In this document: positions 1 to 6,644 of the stretch, piece after piece
How the letters are laid out: every line of letters begins with the position of its first letter
How positions within the stretch are numbered: the first letter of the stretch is position 1
Assembly (NCBI GenBank): GCA_934631025.1
Contig: CAKTXR010000040.1
Location: forward strand, 1 to 25,364
Length of the DNA stretch: 25,364 nucleotides
Source: an uncultured Clostridia bacterium
GTDB lineage: Bacteria > Bacillota > Clostridia > Christensenellales > Aristaeellaceae
Reading direction: 5' to 3'
Program-made: the position numbers and the translations under genes
The notes under the pieces: generated by a model
Seen by the model: only the letters and a program-made list of their open reading frames with translations
Databases searched by the model: none
What the model was told of the DNA's origin: nothing

Positions 1-99
1 CCTTTGACGATGGCAGAAGTGTATCACATTTGAGACAATCGCGCAATAACTTTTCGCCCAAAACATCGTTTCGCCGCCTCATCAATACGCGCGGCCGTC

Positions 100-306
100 T
101 CATTCGCGCCTGCATTCCAGCAGATCGCCGGGCTGGCAATCGAGCGCCTCGCACAGCTTTTCCAGCGTCGAAAAGCGAATGGCGCGCGCCTTGCCGTTCT
201 TGAGGATCGACAGATTGGCCATCGTGACGCCCACCCGCTGCGCAAGCTCGGTCATGCTCATCTTGCGCCGCGCCAGCATCACGTCCAGATTGACGATGAT
301 CGCCAT
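100..306 (-). CDS. XRE-family (YozG-like) transcriptional regulator
   Basis: A 68-residue protein that is essentially one Cro/CI-type helix-turn-helix. The scaffold is LARRKMSMTELAQRVGVT followed by a recognition helix around residues 28-38 (NLSILKNGKA) and the usual LEKLCEALDCQPGDLL tail. The start codon is preceded by a strong GGAGGGAGG site. It lies 13 bases after the stop of the DUF2975 gene on the same strand, which is the standard arrangement for this small regulator family and its membrane partner. The pair is probably co-transcribed from the promoter at 832-860. I infer a DNA-binding autoregulator of this locus; the target is not known from sequence. The recognisable HTH makes the family call firm. 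Bases 1-99, downstream of it, hold no feature I can support. Confidence 0.9.
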   Translation of the reverse strand: MAIIVNLDVMLARRKMSMTELAQRVGVTMANLSILKNGKARAIRFSTLEKLCEALDCQPGDLLECRRE

Positions 307-319
307 AGCTCCTCCCTCC

Positions 320-808
320 TCACACGGTCAGCTCGCTGTCCTCGCGCAGCAGCGCCGCCCGATGAATCAGCCGCGCCAGCGCCAGCGCCATAAGCCCCAC
401 GCACAGAAACGCCGGCACAAAGAACAGAAGAAGAACCGTCAGCACGGCCGCGCCTTCCCCCATCATGAGCATCACCGCATAGCCTGCCGTCAAATAGGCG
501 GACACAACCAGCGCCATGACGGCGATGAAGCGCACGGTTTTCTCACTCTCCCGCGAAAACGAGCGATCCGACTGTATTAATACGATCAGCCGGCAGAACG
601 CCCCCAAGGCCAGCAGGCAGGGCACGGCTCCCACGCCCACATAGACCGCATAGGGCAGAAATTCCCACGGCCAATCCGGCGCGTCGTGATAGAACATGCC
701 CGCCACGCCGGCCAGCATGAGCACAGCCCCCACGGCCAGCAGGCCTATGAGCGCCGCCGCCGCCCACAAAAGAACGCCCGTCGTCCTGTCCCGTCTCTTT
801 TCTTCCAT
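320..808 (-). CDS. DUF2975 family membrane protein
   Basis: A 162-residue protein with four hydrophobic segments, roughly residues 12-38, 52-76, 92-114 and 119-146. The layout and the short motif SDRSFSRESEKTVRF between segments 2 and 3 match the DUF2975 family, small membrane proteins of unknown function that are nearly always encoded beside a YozG-like XRE regulator, as here. The ATG follows a GGAGGGAAAAGCA ribosome site. It is the first gene after a consensus promoter. A role in sensing a membrane-related signal for the neighbouring regulator is a reasonable inference but is not shown. Confidence 0.85.
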   Translation of the reverse strand: MEEKRRDRTTGVLLWAAAALIGLLAVGAVLMLAGVAGMFYHDAPDWPWEFLPYAVYVGVGAVPCLLALGAFCRLIVLIQSDRSFSRESEKTVRFIAVMALVVSAYLTAGYAVMLMMGEGAAVLTVLLLFFVPAFLCVGLMALALARLIHRAALLREDSELTV

Positions 809-831
809 TGCTTTTCCCTCCTTATGGCGCT

Positions 832-860
832 ATTATAGCCGACAGTATCTCGTTTGTCAA
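832..860 (-). promoter_or_regulatory. Consensus sigma-A promoter for DUF2975/XRE pair
   Basis: On the minus strand TTGACA (855-860) and TATAAT (832-837) are separated by exactly 17 bases. Both hexamers match the sigma-A consensus perfectly, so the promoter should be very strong unless repressed. It lies 24 bases upstream of the DUF2975 start codon. Confidence 0.9.
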
Positions 861-868
861 TAGTTTTT

Positions 869-883
869 TATCGTTTTTCGATA
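869..883. promoter_or_regulatory. Dyad TATCG-N5-CGATA, candidate operator
   Basis: A perfect 5+5 inverted repeat with a five-T spacer sits 8 bases upstream of the -35 box of the DUF2975/XRE promoter. Its size and place suit binding by a small dimeric XRE protein. It lies between that promoter and the divergent ribU promoter, so it could affect either. Binding by the XRE protein at 100-306 is inferred. Confidence 0.5.
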
Positions 884-931
884 TTATTTTATTGAAGGGC
901 GGCACTCTGAAAAATATTTTCAAAAAGGGGC

Positions 932-960
932 TTGACATCCGGCTCCCGCGGGCTTATTCT
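932..960 (+). promoter_or_regulatory. Sigma-A promoter upstream of the FMN riboswitch
   Basis: TTGACA (932-937) and TATTCT (955-960) are separated by 17 bases. The expected start near 967 places the whole aptamer (995-1104) in the transcript leader. Confidence 0.8.
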
Positions 961-994
961 ATTGATGAAAAAAGCATAACGGACACGAAGCAAA

Positions 995-1104
995 GCATCT
1001 TCAGGGCGGGGCGCAATTCCCCACCGGCGGTACAGCCCGCGAGCCGAAAGGTTGATCCGGTTTGATTCCGGGGCCGACAGTGACAGTCTGGATGAAAGAA
1101 GAGC
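995..1104 (+). promoter_or_regulatory. FMN riboswitch (RFN element)
   Basis: The conserved RFN blocks are present in order: the P1 strand and ATCTTCAGGGCGGGG (from 997), the CACCGGCGGTA block (1021-1032), the GAGCC strand, a variable hairpin (TCCGG/CCGG), GCCGACAGTGACAGTCTGGATG (1073-1094, given here as key blocks) and the closing GAAGAGC. P1 pairs 995-1002 with 1098-1104. It binds flavin mononucleotide and in this class usually stops transcription when FMN is plentiful. The terminator at 1141-1179 and the ribU gene downstream fit that role. Confidence 0.95.
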
Positions 1105-1140
1105 ATTTTTCCTTTTCATAGTTCTCATTTGAGATATGAT

Positions 1141-1179
1141 CAGGCCCCTGATGCCAAGCGCGGGGCCTGTTTTGCTGTT
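1141..1179 (+). terminator. Riboswitch-controlled intrinsic terminator
   Basis: CAGGCCCC (1141-1148) pairs with GGGGCCTG (1162-1169) around a 13-base loop and is followed by TTTTGCTGTT. It sits between the FMN aptamer and the ribU ribosome site, so it is the likely expression platform. Confidence 0.85.
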
Positions 1180-1198
1180 ATGAAAGGGGATTTTTTCC

Positions 1199-1798
1199 AT
1201 GACTAAAAAGACCGTTTCCGCCAGACTGATCGCCCGCGTGGGCGTGCTGGGCGCGATTGCCGCGCTGCTGTTCCTCATTCCGGGCATACCGATCGTGCCG
1301 CCGATTTACAAGCTGGATTTTTCCACCGTGCCGGTGCTGCTGGGCGGCTTCTCGCTGGGTTCTGTGCCCGGCCTTCTGATCCTGCTCATCAAGGATCTGG
1401 TCGGCCTGACCAATTCCTCCTCGATGGGCGTGGGCGAGCTGGCCGATTTCCTGGCCTCCGCCGCCATGATGCTGACCGCCGTGGCGATTTACCGGCGCTG
1501 CCACAGCCGCCGCGGCGCGCTGATCGGCCTGATTGCCGGAACGGCCGTCATGACCGTGGTCGCCGCGCTGGTCAACTATTTCATACTGATTCCCTTCTAT
1601 GTGGCGGTGATGAATATGCCCGCCGAGGCCATCGTCTCGATGATCGGCAAGGTCATTCCCGCCGTCGATTCGCTGCCCAGGCTGATCGCCTTCGCCACCA
1701 CGCCGTTCAATCTGCTCAAGGGCGTTGTGCTGTCGGTCATCACGTTCCTGCTCTACAAGCGGCTTTCTCCGCTGCTGAAGGGCGAAAAGAAGCGCTAA
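1199..1798 (+). CDS. ribU: Riboflavin ECF transporter S component RibU
   Basis: A 199-residue, strongly hydrophobic protein with about six membrane segments. It is the substrate-capture subunit of an energy-coupling-factor transporter that imports riboflavin and works with a shared EcfA/A'/T module not in this window. The KLDFSTVPVLLGGFSLG region near residues 38-54 is typical of RibU, and the FMN riboswitch directly upstream independently supports flavin as the substrate. The ATG at 1199 is preceded by GAAAGGGG. tsaE begins 23 bases after its stop with no convincing terminator between them, so expression of the downstream genes may also depend on the riboswitch. Confidence 0.93.
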   Translation: MTKKTVSARLIARVGVLGAIAALLFLIPGIPIVPPIYKLDFSTVPVLLGGFSLGSVPGLLILLIKDLVGLTNSSSMGVGELADFLASAAMMLTAVAIYRRCHSRRGALIGLIAGTAVMTVVAALVNYFILIPFYVAVMNMPAEAIVSMIGKVIPAVDSLPRLIAFATTPFNLLKGVVLSVITFLLYKRLSPLLKGEKKR

Positions 1799-1821
1799 AC
1801 GCAATTTTTTCGAGGTGAATC

Positions 1822-2295
1822 ATGCTCTTTCACACTGTTTCCTCCGAGGACACGACGGCCTTCGGCGCGGCCATGGGCGCGCTGCTCCAGCCGGGCGACG
1901 CGGTGCTACTCACGGGCGATCTGGGCGCGGGCAAATCGGTGCTGGCGCGCGGACTGGCGCGGGGGCTTGGTATCACGCAGGCCATGCCCAGCCCGACGTT
2001 CACGCTCATGCAGCCCTATCGCGGCCGGATTCCCTTCTATCATTTCGATCTCTACCGGCTGGACGATCCCGATCAGTTCTACGAGGCCGGTCTGGACGAA
2101 TTCATCGGCGGCGACGGCGCGGCCGTGATCGAATGGCCGGACTGCGCCGAGCTGGATCCCGTGCCCGCGCTGCACATAACGCTCTCCCGACTGGAGGACG
2201 ACGCCGCGCGCGCCGTCGAGGTGACAAGCGTCGGCATGGACGACCGCATGGCCGGATTTTACGACGCGCTGAAGAAATGGAGCGTAAAAGCATGA
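1822..2295 (+). CDS. tsaE: tRNA t6A biosynthesis ATPase TsaE
   Basis: A 157-residue P-loop protein with Walker A GDLGAGKS at residues 32-39, the family motif SPTFTLMQPYRG after it, then YHFDLYRL and an AAVIEWPD segment. These are the hallmark blocks of TsaE (YjeE), the ATPase that supports TsaB-TsaD in making N6-threonylcarbamoyladenosine at position 37 of ANN-decoding tRNAs. The ATG is preceded by GAGGTGA. It overlaps tsaB by four bases (ATGA), indicating translational coupling. No tsaD lies nearby; it must be elsewhere in the genome if the pathway is complete. Confidence 0.95.
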   Translation: MLFHTVSSEDTTAFGAAMGALLQPGDAVLLTGDLGAGKSVLARGLARGLGITQAMPSPTFTLMQPYRGRIPFYHFDLYRLDDPDQFYEAGLDEFIGGDGAAVIEWPDCAELDPVPALHITLSRLEDDAARAVEVTSVGMDDRMAGFYDALKKWSVKA

Positions 2296-3002
2296 AAATA
2301 CTCGCCCTGGACACCTCCGGCCCCTGCGCCGGCGCGGCGCTGATGGAAAACGGCGCTGTGACGCACGAAATCGCCGCCTGCCACGGACTCACCCACTCGC
2401 AGACCGCCATGCCCATGCTCGATCAGGCGCTGGAAGCGGCGAACCTTCTGCCCTCCGACATTGATCTCTTCGCCGCGGTGGCCGGCCCCGGCTCGTTCAC
2501 CGGCGTGCGCATCGGCGTATGCGCGGTCAAGGCGCTGGCGCACGGCTGCGGCAAAAAGGCCGTGGCCATCGACGCGCTCGAAGCGCTCAGCGTGAACGCG
2601 TTCGGCTTTCCGGGCGTGATCTGCCCGATCCTCGACGCGCGCCGCGCACAGGTCTACTGCGCCGCCTTCCGCTTCACTGCGGGAGAGCTGCCCGAGCGCA
2701 TACTGCCCGACGACGCGCTGCCGCTGGCCGAGTTCATCGCGCGCCTGCCCGGGGACGAACAGTGCCTGTTTCTGGGCGACGGGCTGAGCGTCCACTTCCC
2801 GGCCATACGCGCGCTGATGGGCGATCGTGCGGTCGCCGCGCCCGCGCCGATGGCGTTCATCCGCCCCTCCGCCGCCTGCTATCTGGCCGAAAAGCGGCAG
2901 GACGAAGCGGTCGAGCCGATGCTGCTCAAGCCCCTTTATCTGCGCGCGCCGCAGGCCGAACGCGAGCGCAGCGCCCGCCTGAAGCAGGAAAGGGAGGCCT
3001 GA
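2292..3002 (+). CDS. tsaB: tRNA t6A biosynthesis protein TsaB
   Basis: A 236-residue protein starting MKILALDTSG, with the ASKHA-fold markers DTSG near the N terminus and AAVAGPGSFTGVRIGV around residues 60-75. It matches TsaB (YeaZ), the non-catalytic partner of TsaD in t6A formation. The reading frame is open further upstream, but the ATG at 2292 overlapping the tsaE stop is the natural start: the upstream part is a shadow of tsaE and the family begins exactly here. rimI follows after 4 bases, forming the common tsaE-tsaB-rimI order of Bacillota. Confidence 0.95.
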   Translation: MKILALDTSGPCAGAALMENGAVTHEIAACHGLTHSQTAMPMLDQALEAANLLPSDIDLFAAVAGPGSFTGVRIGVCAVKALAHGCGKKAVAIDALEALSVNAFGFPGVICPILDARRAQVYCAAFRFTAGELPERILPDDALPLAEFIARLPGDEQCLFLGDGLSVHFPAIRALMGDRAVAAPAPMAFIRPSAACYLAEKRQDEAVEPMLLKPLYLRAPQAERERSARLKQEREA

Positions 3003-3006
3003 AACC

Positions 3007-3495
3007 ATGCCGGAAATCACCGCGTCGCTGATGACGCTTGAGGACGTGGACGCGGTTCACGCCATCGAGGAGGCTACATTTCCCACGCCCTGGTCGCACG
3101 ACGCGTTCGTGAAGGAAGTCACCGAGAACCGCTGCGCGCGCTATATCGTGCTCAAGGAGGACGGCGTGTGCGTCGCCTATGCCGGAATGTGGCTGATCAT
3201 GGACGAGGGCCACATCACCAACATCGCCGTGCGCTCGGATAAGCGCGGCCTGGGCTACGGCGAGTCCGTCACGCGTGCGCTCATCCAGCTGGCCGCCGAT
3301 TCCGGCCTGTCGTTTCTGACGCTGGAATGCCGCCGCTCGAACGCCGTGGCGCAGTCGCTCTATCACAAGCTGGGCTTCAAGGACGTGGGCTTCCGCAAGC
3401 GCTATTACGAAAACAGCGAGGACGCGCTGATCATGTATCTCCAGCCGCTGCCGGAGGGCCATCCCGAGAACGACCCGTTCCTGAAAAGCGAATAA
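3007..3495 (+). CDS. rimI: Ribosomal protein S18-alanine N-acetyltransferase RimI
   Basis: A 162-residue GNAT acetyltransferase. It has the RimI N-terminal block AIEEATFPTPWS (residues 20-31), the substrate-side segment GHITNIAVRSDKRGLGYG holding the acetyl-CoA pyrophosphate loop (RGLGYG), then LECRRSNAVAQSLYHKLGF and RKRYYENSEDALIMYL near the C terminus. RimI acetylates the N-terminal alanine of ribosomal protein S18; in Gram-positives the substrate range may be wider. It is the last gene before a strong terminator. The position after tsaB supports the name. Confidence 0.93.
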   Translation: MPEITASLMTLEDVDAVHAIEEATFPTPWSHDAFVKEVTENRCARYIVLKEDGVCVAYAGMWLIMDEGHITNIAVRSDKRGLGYGESVTRALIQLAADSGLSFLTLECRRSNAVAQSLYHKLGFKDVGFRKRYYENSEDALIMYLQPLPEGHPENDPFLKSE

Positions 3496-3501
3496 GTTAG
3501 T

Positions 3502-3537
3502 CCGCCGCAGTCGACTTCGATTGCGGCGGCGCTTTTT
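3502..3537 (+). terminator. Intrinsic terminator of ribU-tsaEB-rimI
   Basis: CCGCCGCA (3502-3509) pairs with TGCGGCGG (3522-3529), extended inward by TCGA/TCGA, and is followed by a six-T run. It starts 7 bases after the rimI stop. Confidence 0.92.
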
Positions 3538-3596
3538 TATGTCGGCAAATGACGGGCGTTTTCCGCGCTCTTTTCTCTGCTTGACAGGGAGACGCG

Positions 3597-4100
3597 GAAC
3601 GGCGATGCGAATAGCGGATTGCGCGCCATGTGCCGAATTGCACGCGTGAGGACAGTTTTCCCACCCTTATGCTTCCGGCACGGACAGCCATTCAGCCCAC
3701 ACCGTGCAAGAGAGTCGACGGCAACAACTCGATATGGGAACGCTAAACGGCGATGCGTCTGTCGCCTTGCAAATCACTCGTTTGAGAACAATCTCCCTTC
3801 CCTATGCTTCCGGCGCAGACAGCCCTTCAGCCCACGCCGCGCAGGGAATCAGCGGCGGCAGTTCGATAAGAGAACGTCGAACAGCGGTGCGGCTACCGCC
3901 TTGCGGACTGCCTGCCATATACCGAATTGCACGCGTAAAAACAGCTCCCCCCGCCCTGTGCTTCCGGCACGGACAGTCCTCCACCCCGCGCCGCGCAGGG
4001 AATCGGCGGCGGCAGCTCGATAAGAGGAACGCTGAACGGCGGCGCGAATATCGCCTTGCGGATTGCACGCATGGGAACCGAAGCTCATGCCCCCAGGCCT
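3597..4100. repeat. Degenerate intergenic tandem repeat, ~134-155 bp unit
   Basis: Successive units begin with a GAAC...GGCG[AG][TC]GCG block at 3597, 3738, 3872 and 4027, giving unit lengths of 141, 134 and 155 bases plus a partial fourth. Shared internal blocks are TGCTTCCGGCACGGACAG (with variants), TTCAGCCCAC, CGCGCAGGGAATC, GGCGGCAG[TC]TCGATAAGAG and GAATTGCACGCGT. Reading frames through it are short, arginine- and proline-rich, inconsistent between copies and lack ribosome sites, so I read the stretch 3541-4165 as noncoding. Bases 3541-3596 hold nothing I recognise. It sits between the convergent rimI and fucosidase genes. Confidence 0.75.
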
Positions 4101-4165
4101 GCTGAAACGACTGCCGTCCAACCCGCTTTACGCAAATGATCATCAGCTTCCCACCAGACAAAAGC

Positions 4166-4204
4166 CGAACCGCCCGAGCGCGTTTTTCCGGCGCAGGCGG
4201 TTCG
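4166..4204 (-). terminator. Terminator of the fucosidase gene
   Basis: CGAACCGCC (4166-4174) pairs with GGCGGTTCG (4196-4204). On the minus strand the stem is followed by GCTTTTGTC; on the plus strand by TTTTTC, so it may work both ways. It starts 10 bases beyond the fucosidase stop. Confidence 0.75.
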
Positions 4205-4213
4205 TTTTTCATA

Positions 4214-5479
4214 TTACTTCAGGCGCAGCGGCTCGTCAAATTCGAGCTTGAACACCGTGGCGTTGGGGTTGAGCGTCCCCGCATGGGTCAAATCGATCCA
4301 GAGCACGCCCAGATCGTCCCGCGTGGACAGCTCTGCGCCGGTATCCAGCCGCGCGACGCGCTTCGGCCTGCCCGCCAGCCCCTTGACCAGCAGATAATTG
4401 GCCGCGCGGTCGTAGGCGATGAGATAGAGCGTCCTTTTGTCGGCGCTCAGCGTGGACGCGCCGTTAAACAGCCCGTCCGGCAGGCCGCGCTGCGTGTCGT
4501 AGATCGCCTCGGCGTTGGGACGGATCCATGCGCCCAGCCCCCTGAGGATCTCGACCGCGCGCGGATCGAACTGCCCCTCCGCGTCCGGCCCCACGCCCAG
4601 CAGCATGTTGCCGCCGTGGCCGACGCACTCCGTAAAGATGCGCACAATGCGCTCGATCGGCTTGTAATCGTTGTCCTGCGGCGCGTAATCCCAGGAGCGG
4701 TTGACAGTCGTACACAGCTCCCACGTCTCCTCGGGCGGCCTGACCGGCAGCGCCTGCTCGGGCGTTTCGTAATCGCCCCATGCGCCCAGACGGGAGTTGA
4801 CGATGACCTGCGGATCGCGCGCCTTGATCTCGTCGCGCAGCTCCCGCATCTCAAAGACCGCGGGGCCGTGCGGGAAATCGCCGTCGAACCAGAGCAGCTC
4901 GGGATGGAAGCGCTCCATCAGCTCGCGCACCTGCCCGTTGCGGAAAGCCAGAAAGCGCGCCCAGCCCGCTCTGTCCTCCATCTGGTCGTCCGGCCTCACG
5001 TTCATGGGGCTGGTGAAGAGCGCGTTGTCGCGGCGCGGCGCATGGAGCGACGGAAAATCGGGATGCGACCAGTCGGCGTGCGAAAAGTACAGCCCGACGT
5101 GCAGTCCGGCGCTGCGCATGGCCTCGCAGTAGGGCGCGATCACGTCGCGGCCGGCGGGGCTTTTCTTCACGATGCTGTCGCCGCTCAGCGCCGTGTCCCA
5201 CATGGCTACGCCGTCGTGGTGCTTCGTGGTCAGCACGGCATAGCGCGCGCCCGCCTCCTTAAACAGCGCCGCCCACGCCGCGGGATCATAGCACGCGGCG
5301 GTAAAGCCGTCGTACTGCGCGAAATAATCTTCCTTACTCAGCGTCGGCCACGGCACGTCCTGTCCGTGATAGTACATGGCCCAGGATTCCGGCACGCCCC
5401 TGACCGAATAGACGCCCCAGTGCAGGAATATGCCCAGCTTGGCCCGATGAAACCAGCTTTCCTCCGGAATGCGCGTCAT
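4214..5479 (-). CDS. GH29 alpha-L-fucosidase
   Basis: A 421-residue glycoside hydrolase that should release terminal L-fucose from glycans. Family markers are WFHRAKLGIFLHWGVYSV (residues 9-26), TKHHDG (85-90), GLYFSHADW (129-137) and LLWFDGDFP (195-203). D199 in the WFDG motif is the expected nucleophile of GH29. A short C-terminal beta domain follows after about residue 340. The frame opens further upstream, but the ATG at 5479 has an AGGAGG site and the family's MTRIPEESWF-like beginning, so I chose it. No signal peptide is present, so it probably acts inside the cell on imported fucosyl-oligosaccharides. No glycan transporter or fucose pathway is adjacent. It has its own promoter and terminator. 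Exact linkage specificity cannot be read from the sequence. Confidence 0.93.
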   Translation of the reverse strand: MTRIPEESWFHRAKLGIFLHWGVYSVRGVPESWAMYYHGQDVPWPTLSKEDYFAQYDGFTAACYDPAAWAALFKEAGARYAVLTTKHHDGVAMWDTALSGDSIVKKSPAGRDVIAPYCEAMRSAGLHVGLYFSHADWSHPDFPSLHAPRRDNALFTSPMNVRPDDQMEDRAGWARFLAFRNGQVRELMERFHPELLWFDGDFPHGPAVFEMRELRDEIKARDPQVIVNSRLGAWGDYETPEQALPVRPPEETWELCTTVNRSWDYAPQDNDYKPIERIVRIFTECVGHGGNMLLGVGPDAEGQFDPRAVEILRGLGAWIRPNAEAIYDTQRGLPDGLFNGASTLSADKRTLYLIAYDRAANYLLVKGLAGRPKRVARLDTGAELSTRDDLGVLWIDLTHAGTLNPNATVFKLEFDEPLRLK

Positions 5480-5524
5480 TGTGTTTCCTCCTGTCTGATT
5501 GGTATTCGTGCGCCGCATGGCTTG

Positions 5525-5553
5525 AGTATAGCATCTTTTCCCGCGCCGCACAA
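5525..5553 (-). promoter_or_regulatory. Promoter of the fucosidase gene
   Basis: On the minus strand TTGTGC (5548-5553) and TATACT (5525-5530) are separated by 17 bases, with TGC directly before the -10 giving an extended -10. The fucosidase start lies 45 bases downstream. Confidence 0.7.
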
Positions 5554-5610
5554 GGAAGAAAACGCCGCTTTTCGGACATATCGGGTCAAAAGGCGGCCTT
5601 TTGCGCCTAT

Positions 5611-5640
5611 AAAAAACGCCCGAGCCAGCAGCCCGAGCGT
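5611..5640 (-). terminator. Terminator of the nucleoside ABC operon
   Basis: On the minus strand ACGCTCGGGC pairs with GCTCGGGCGT (10 pairs, two G-U) around TGCTG and is followed by a run of six T. It lies 17 bases after the last permease stop. Confidence 0.9.
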
Positions 5641-5657
5641 CTTTAACGGGTGATTGA

Positions 5658-6644
5658 TCAGCGTTCCTCGCGGAAATAGGACAGCCCCAGATGCTCCGGC
5701 GGCTGATCCTCCTTCTTCTTGCGCAGGCTGGTCAGGATCAGCACAACGATCGTGACCAGATACGGCAGCGCCTTGAACACCTCCTGCGTGGAGCGCGCAA
5801 GGCCGGGAATGTAGAGATAGAGTATGTAGAGCGCGCCGAAGAGGATCGAGCCCCAGATGGCGTTGAGCGGCCGCCAGCGCGCGAATATGACCAGCGCGAT
5901 GGCCAGCCAGCCGCGGTCGCCGAAGCCGTTGTTCGTCCAGGTGCCGCCGGTGTACTCCATGACGAAGTACAGTCCGCCCAGACCCGCCAGCGCGCCGCCG
6001 ATGCAGGTGGACAGATATTTGTACAGATCGACGTTCACGCCCGCCGCGTCGGCCGTCGCGGGGTTCTCGCCCACGGCGCGCAGGCACAGCCCCTGCCGCG
6101 TCTTATTGAGGAACCAGTGCATGACGATGGCCACAATCACGCAGAAATACGTCAGAAAGCCGTAGCTGAAGAAGATCGGCCCGACGACCGGCAGCGTCGA
6201 AAGATGCGGGAAGAGATTCTTGTAAACGCCCGCCGTGGTCGCCACGGAGATCTGGCCCACGCCGCCGCTCATCTTGGAAATCGAGCCGCCGTAGAAATTG
6301 CCCAGACCCACGCCGAACGTGGTCAGCGCAAGGCCGGTCACGTTCTGATTGGCGCGCAGCGTCACGGTGAGCAGACTGTAGATGAAGCCGCCCAGCGCCG
6401 CGGCCAGAATCGCGCACAGAAGCGAAATGAGGAAGCCGACGACCGGAATGGGCGACGCGACGCCGTTTTCATAGAAATACGCGCCCGCCAGACCCGCGAT
6501 GCCGCCGATGTACATCAGCCCCGGCACGCCCAGGTTCAGATTGCCGCTCTTCTCGGTCAGGATCTCGCCGTTCGCGCCGTACATCATGCAGATGCCCTGC
6601 CCGATGGCCTTCTGAATGAATATGATGATCGTATTCATGCTCAA
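5658..6644 (-). CDS. nupQ: Nucleoside ABC transporter permease (NupQ/YufQ-like)
   Basis: A 328-residue integral membrane protein with about eight to ten hydrophobic segments. It carries the BPD_transp_2 marker ILTEKSGNLNLGVPGLM (residues 28-44) and the cytoplasmic loop AVGENPATADAAGVNVDLYK followed by STCIGGALAGLGG, typical of the second permease of BMP-linked nucleoside importers. It forms the membrane channel with the neighbouring permease. Its ATG overlaps the stop of the upstream permease gene by four bases. A terminator follows, so it closes the operon. The substrate (purine or other nucleosides) is inferred from the family and the BMP-type binding protein. Confidence 0.9.
   Translation of the reverse strand: MSMNTIIIFIQKAIGQGICMMYGANGEILTEKSGNLNLGVPGLMYIGGIAGLAGAYFYENGVASPIPVVGFLISLLCAILAAALGGFIYSLLTVTLRANQNVTGLALTTFGVGLGNFYGGSISKMSGGVGQISVATTAGVYKNLFPHLSTLPVVGPIFFSYGFLTYFCVIVAIVMHWFLNKTRQGLCLRAVGENPATADAAGVNVDLYKYLSTCIGGALAGLGGLYFVMEYTGGTWTNNGFGDRGWLAIALVIFARWRPLNAIWGSILFGALYILYLYIPGLARSTQEVFKALPYLVTIVVLILTSLRKKKEDQPPEHLGLSYFREER

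Noticed and set aside
808..1065. 85-codon plus-strand frame across the promoter region and aptamer
   Set aside because: It overlaps the promoters and FMN aptamer, has no ribosome site in the right place and no protein-like pattern.
1815..2291. Long N-terminal extension of tsaB
   Set aside because: It reads tsaE in another frame; the ATG overlapping the tsaE stop matches the family start.
3597..4100. CRISPR-like array
   Set aside because: Units are over 130 bases and degenerate throughout; there are no short identical repeats with unique spacers and no cas genes.
3619..4212. Several open frames of 90-136 codons on both strands in the repeat region
   Set aside because: They follow the repeat units, are R/P/S-rich, differ between copies and lack ribosome sites.
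4136..5653. Long plus-strand open frame of 505 codons
   Set aside because: It is the shadow of the GH29 gene; it has no domain, and its H/R/Q-rich composition is typical of antisense frames in GC-rich DNA.
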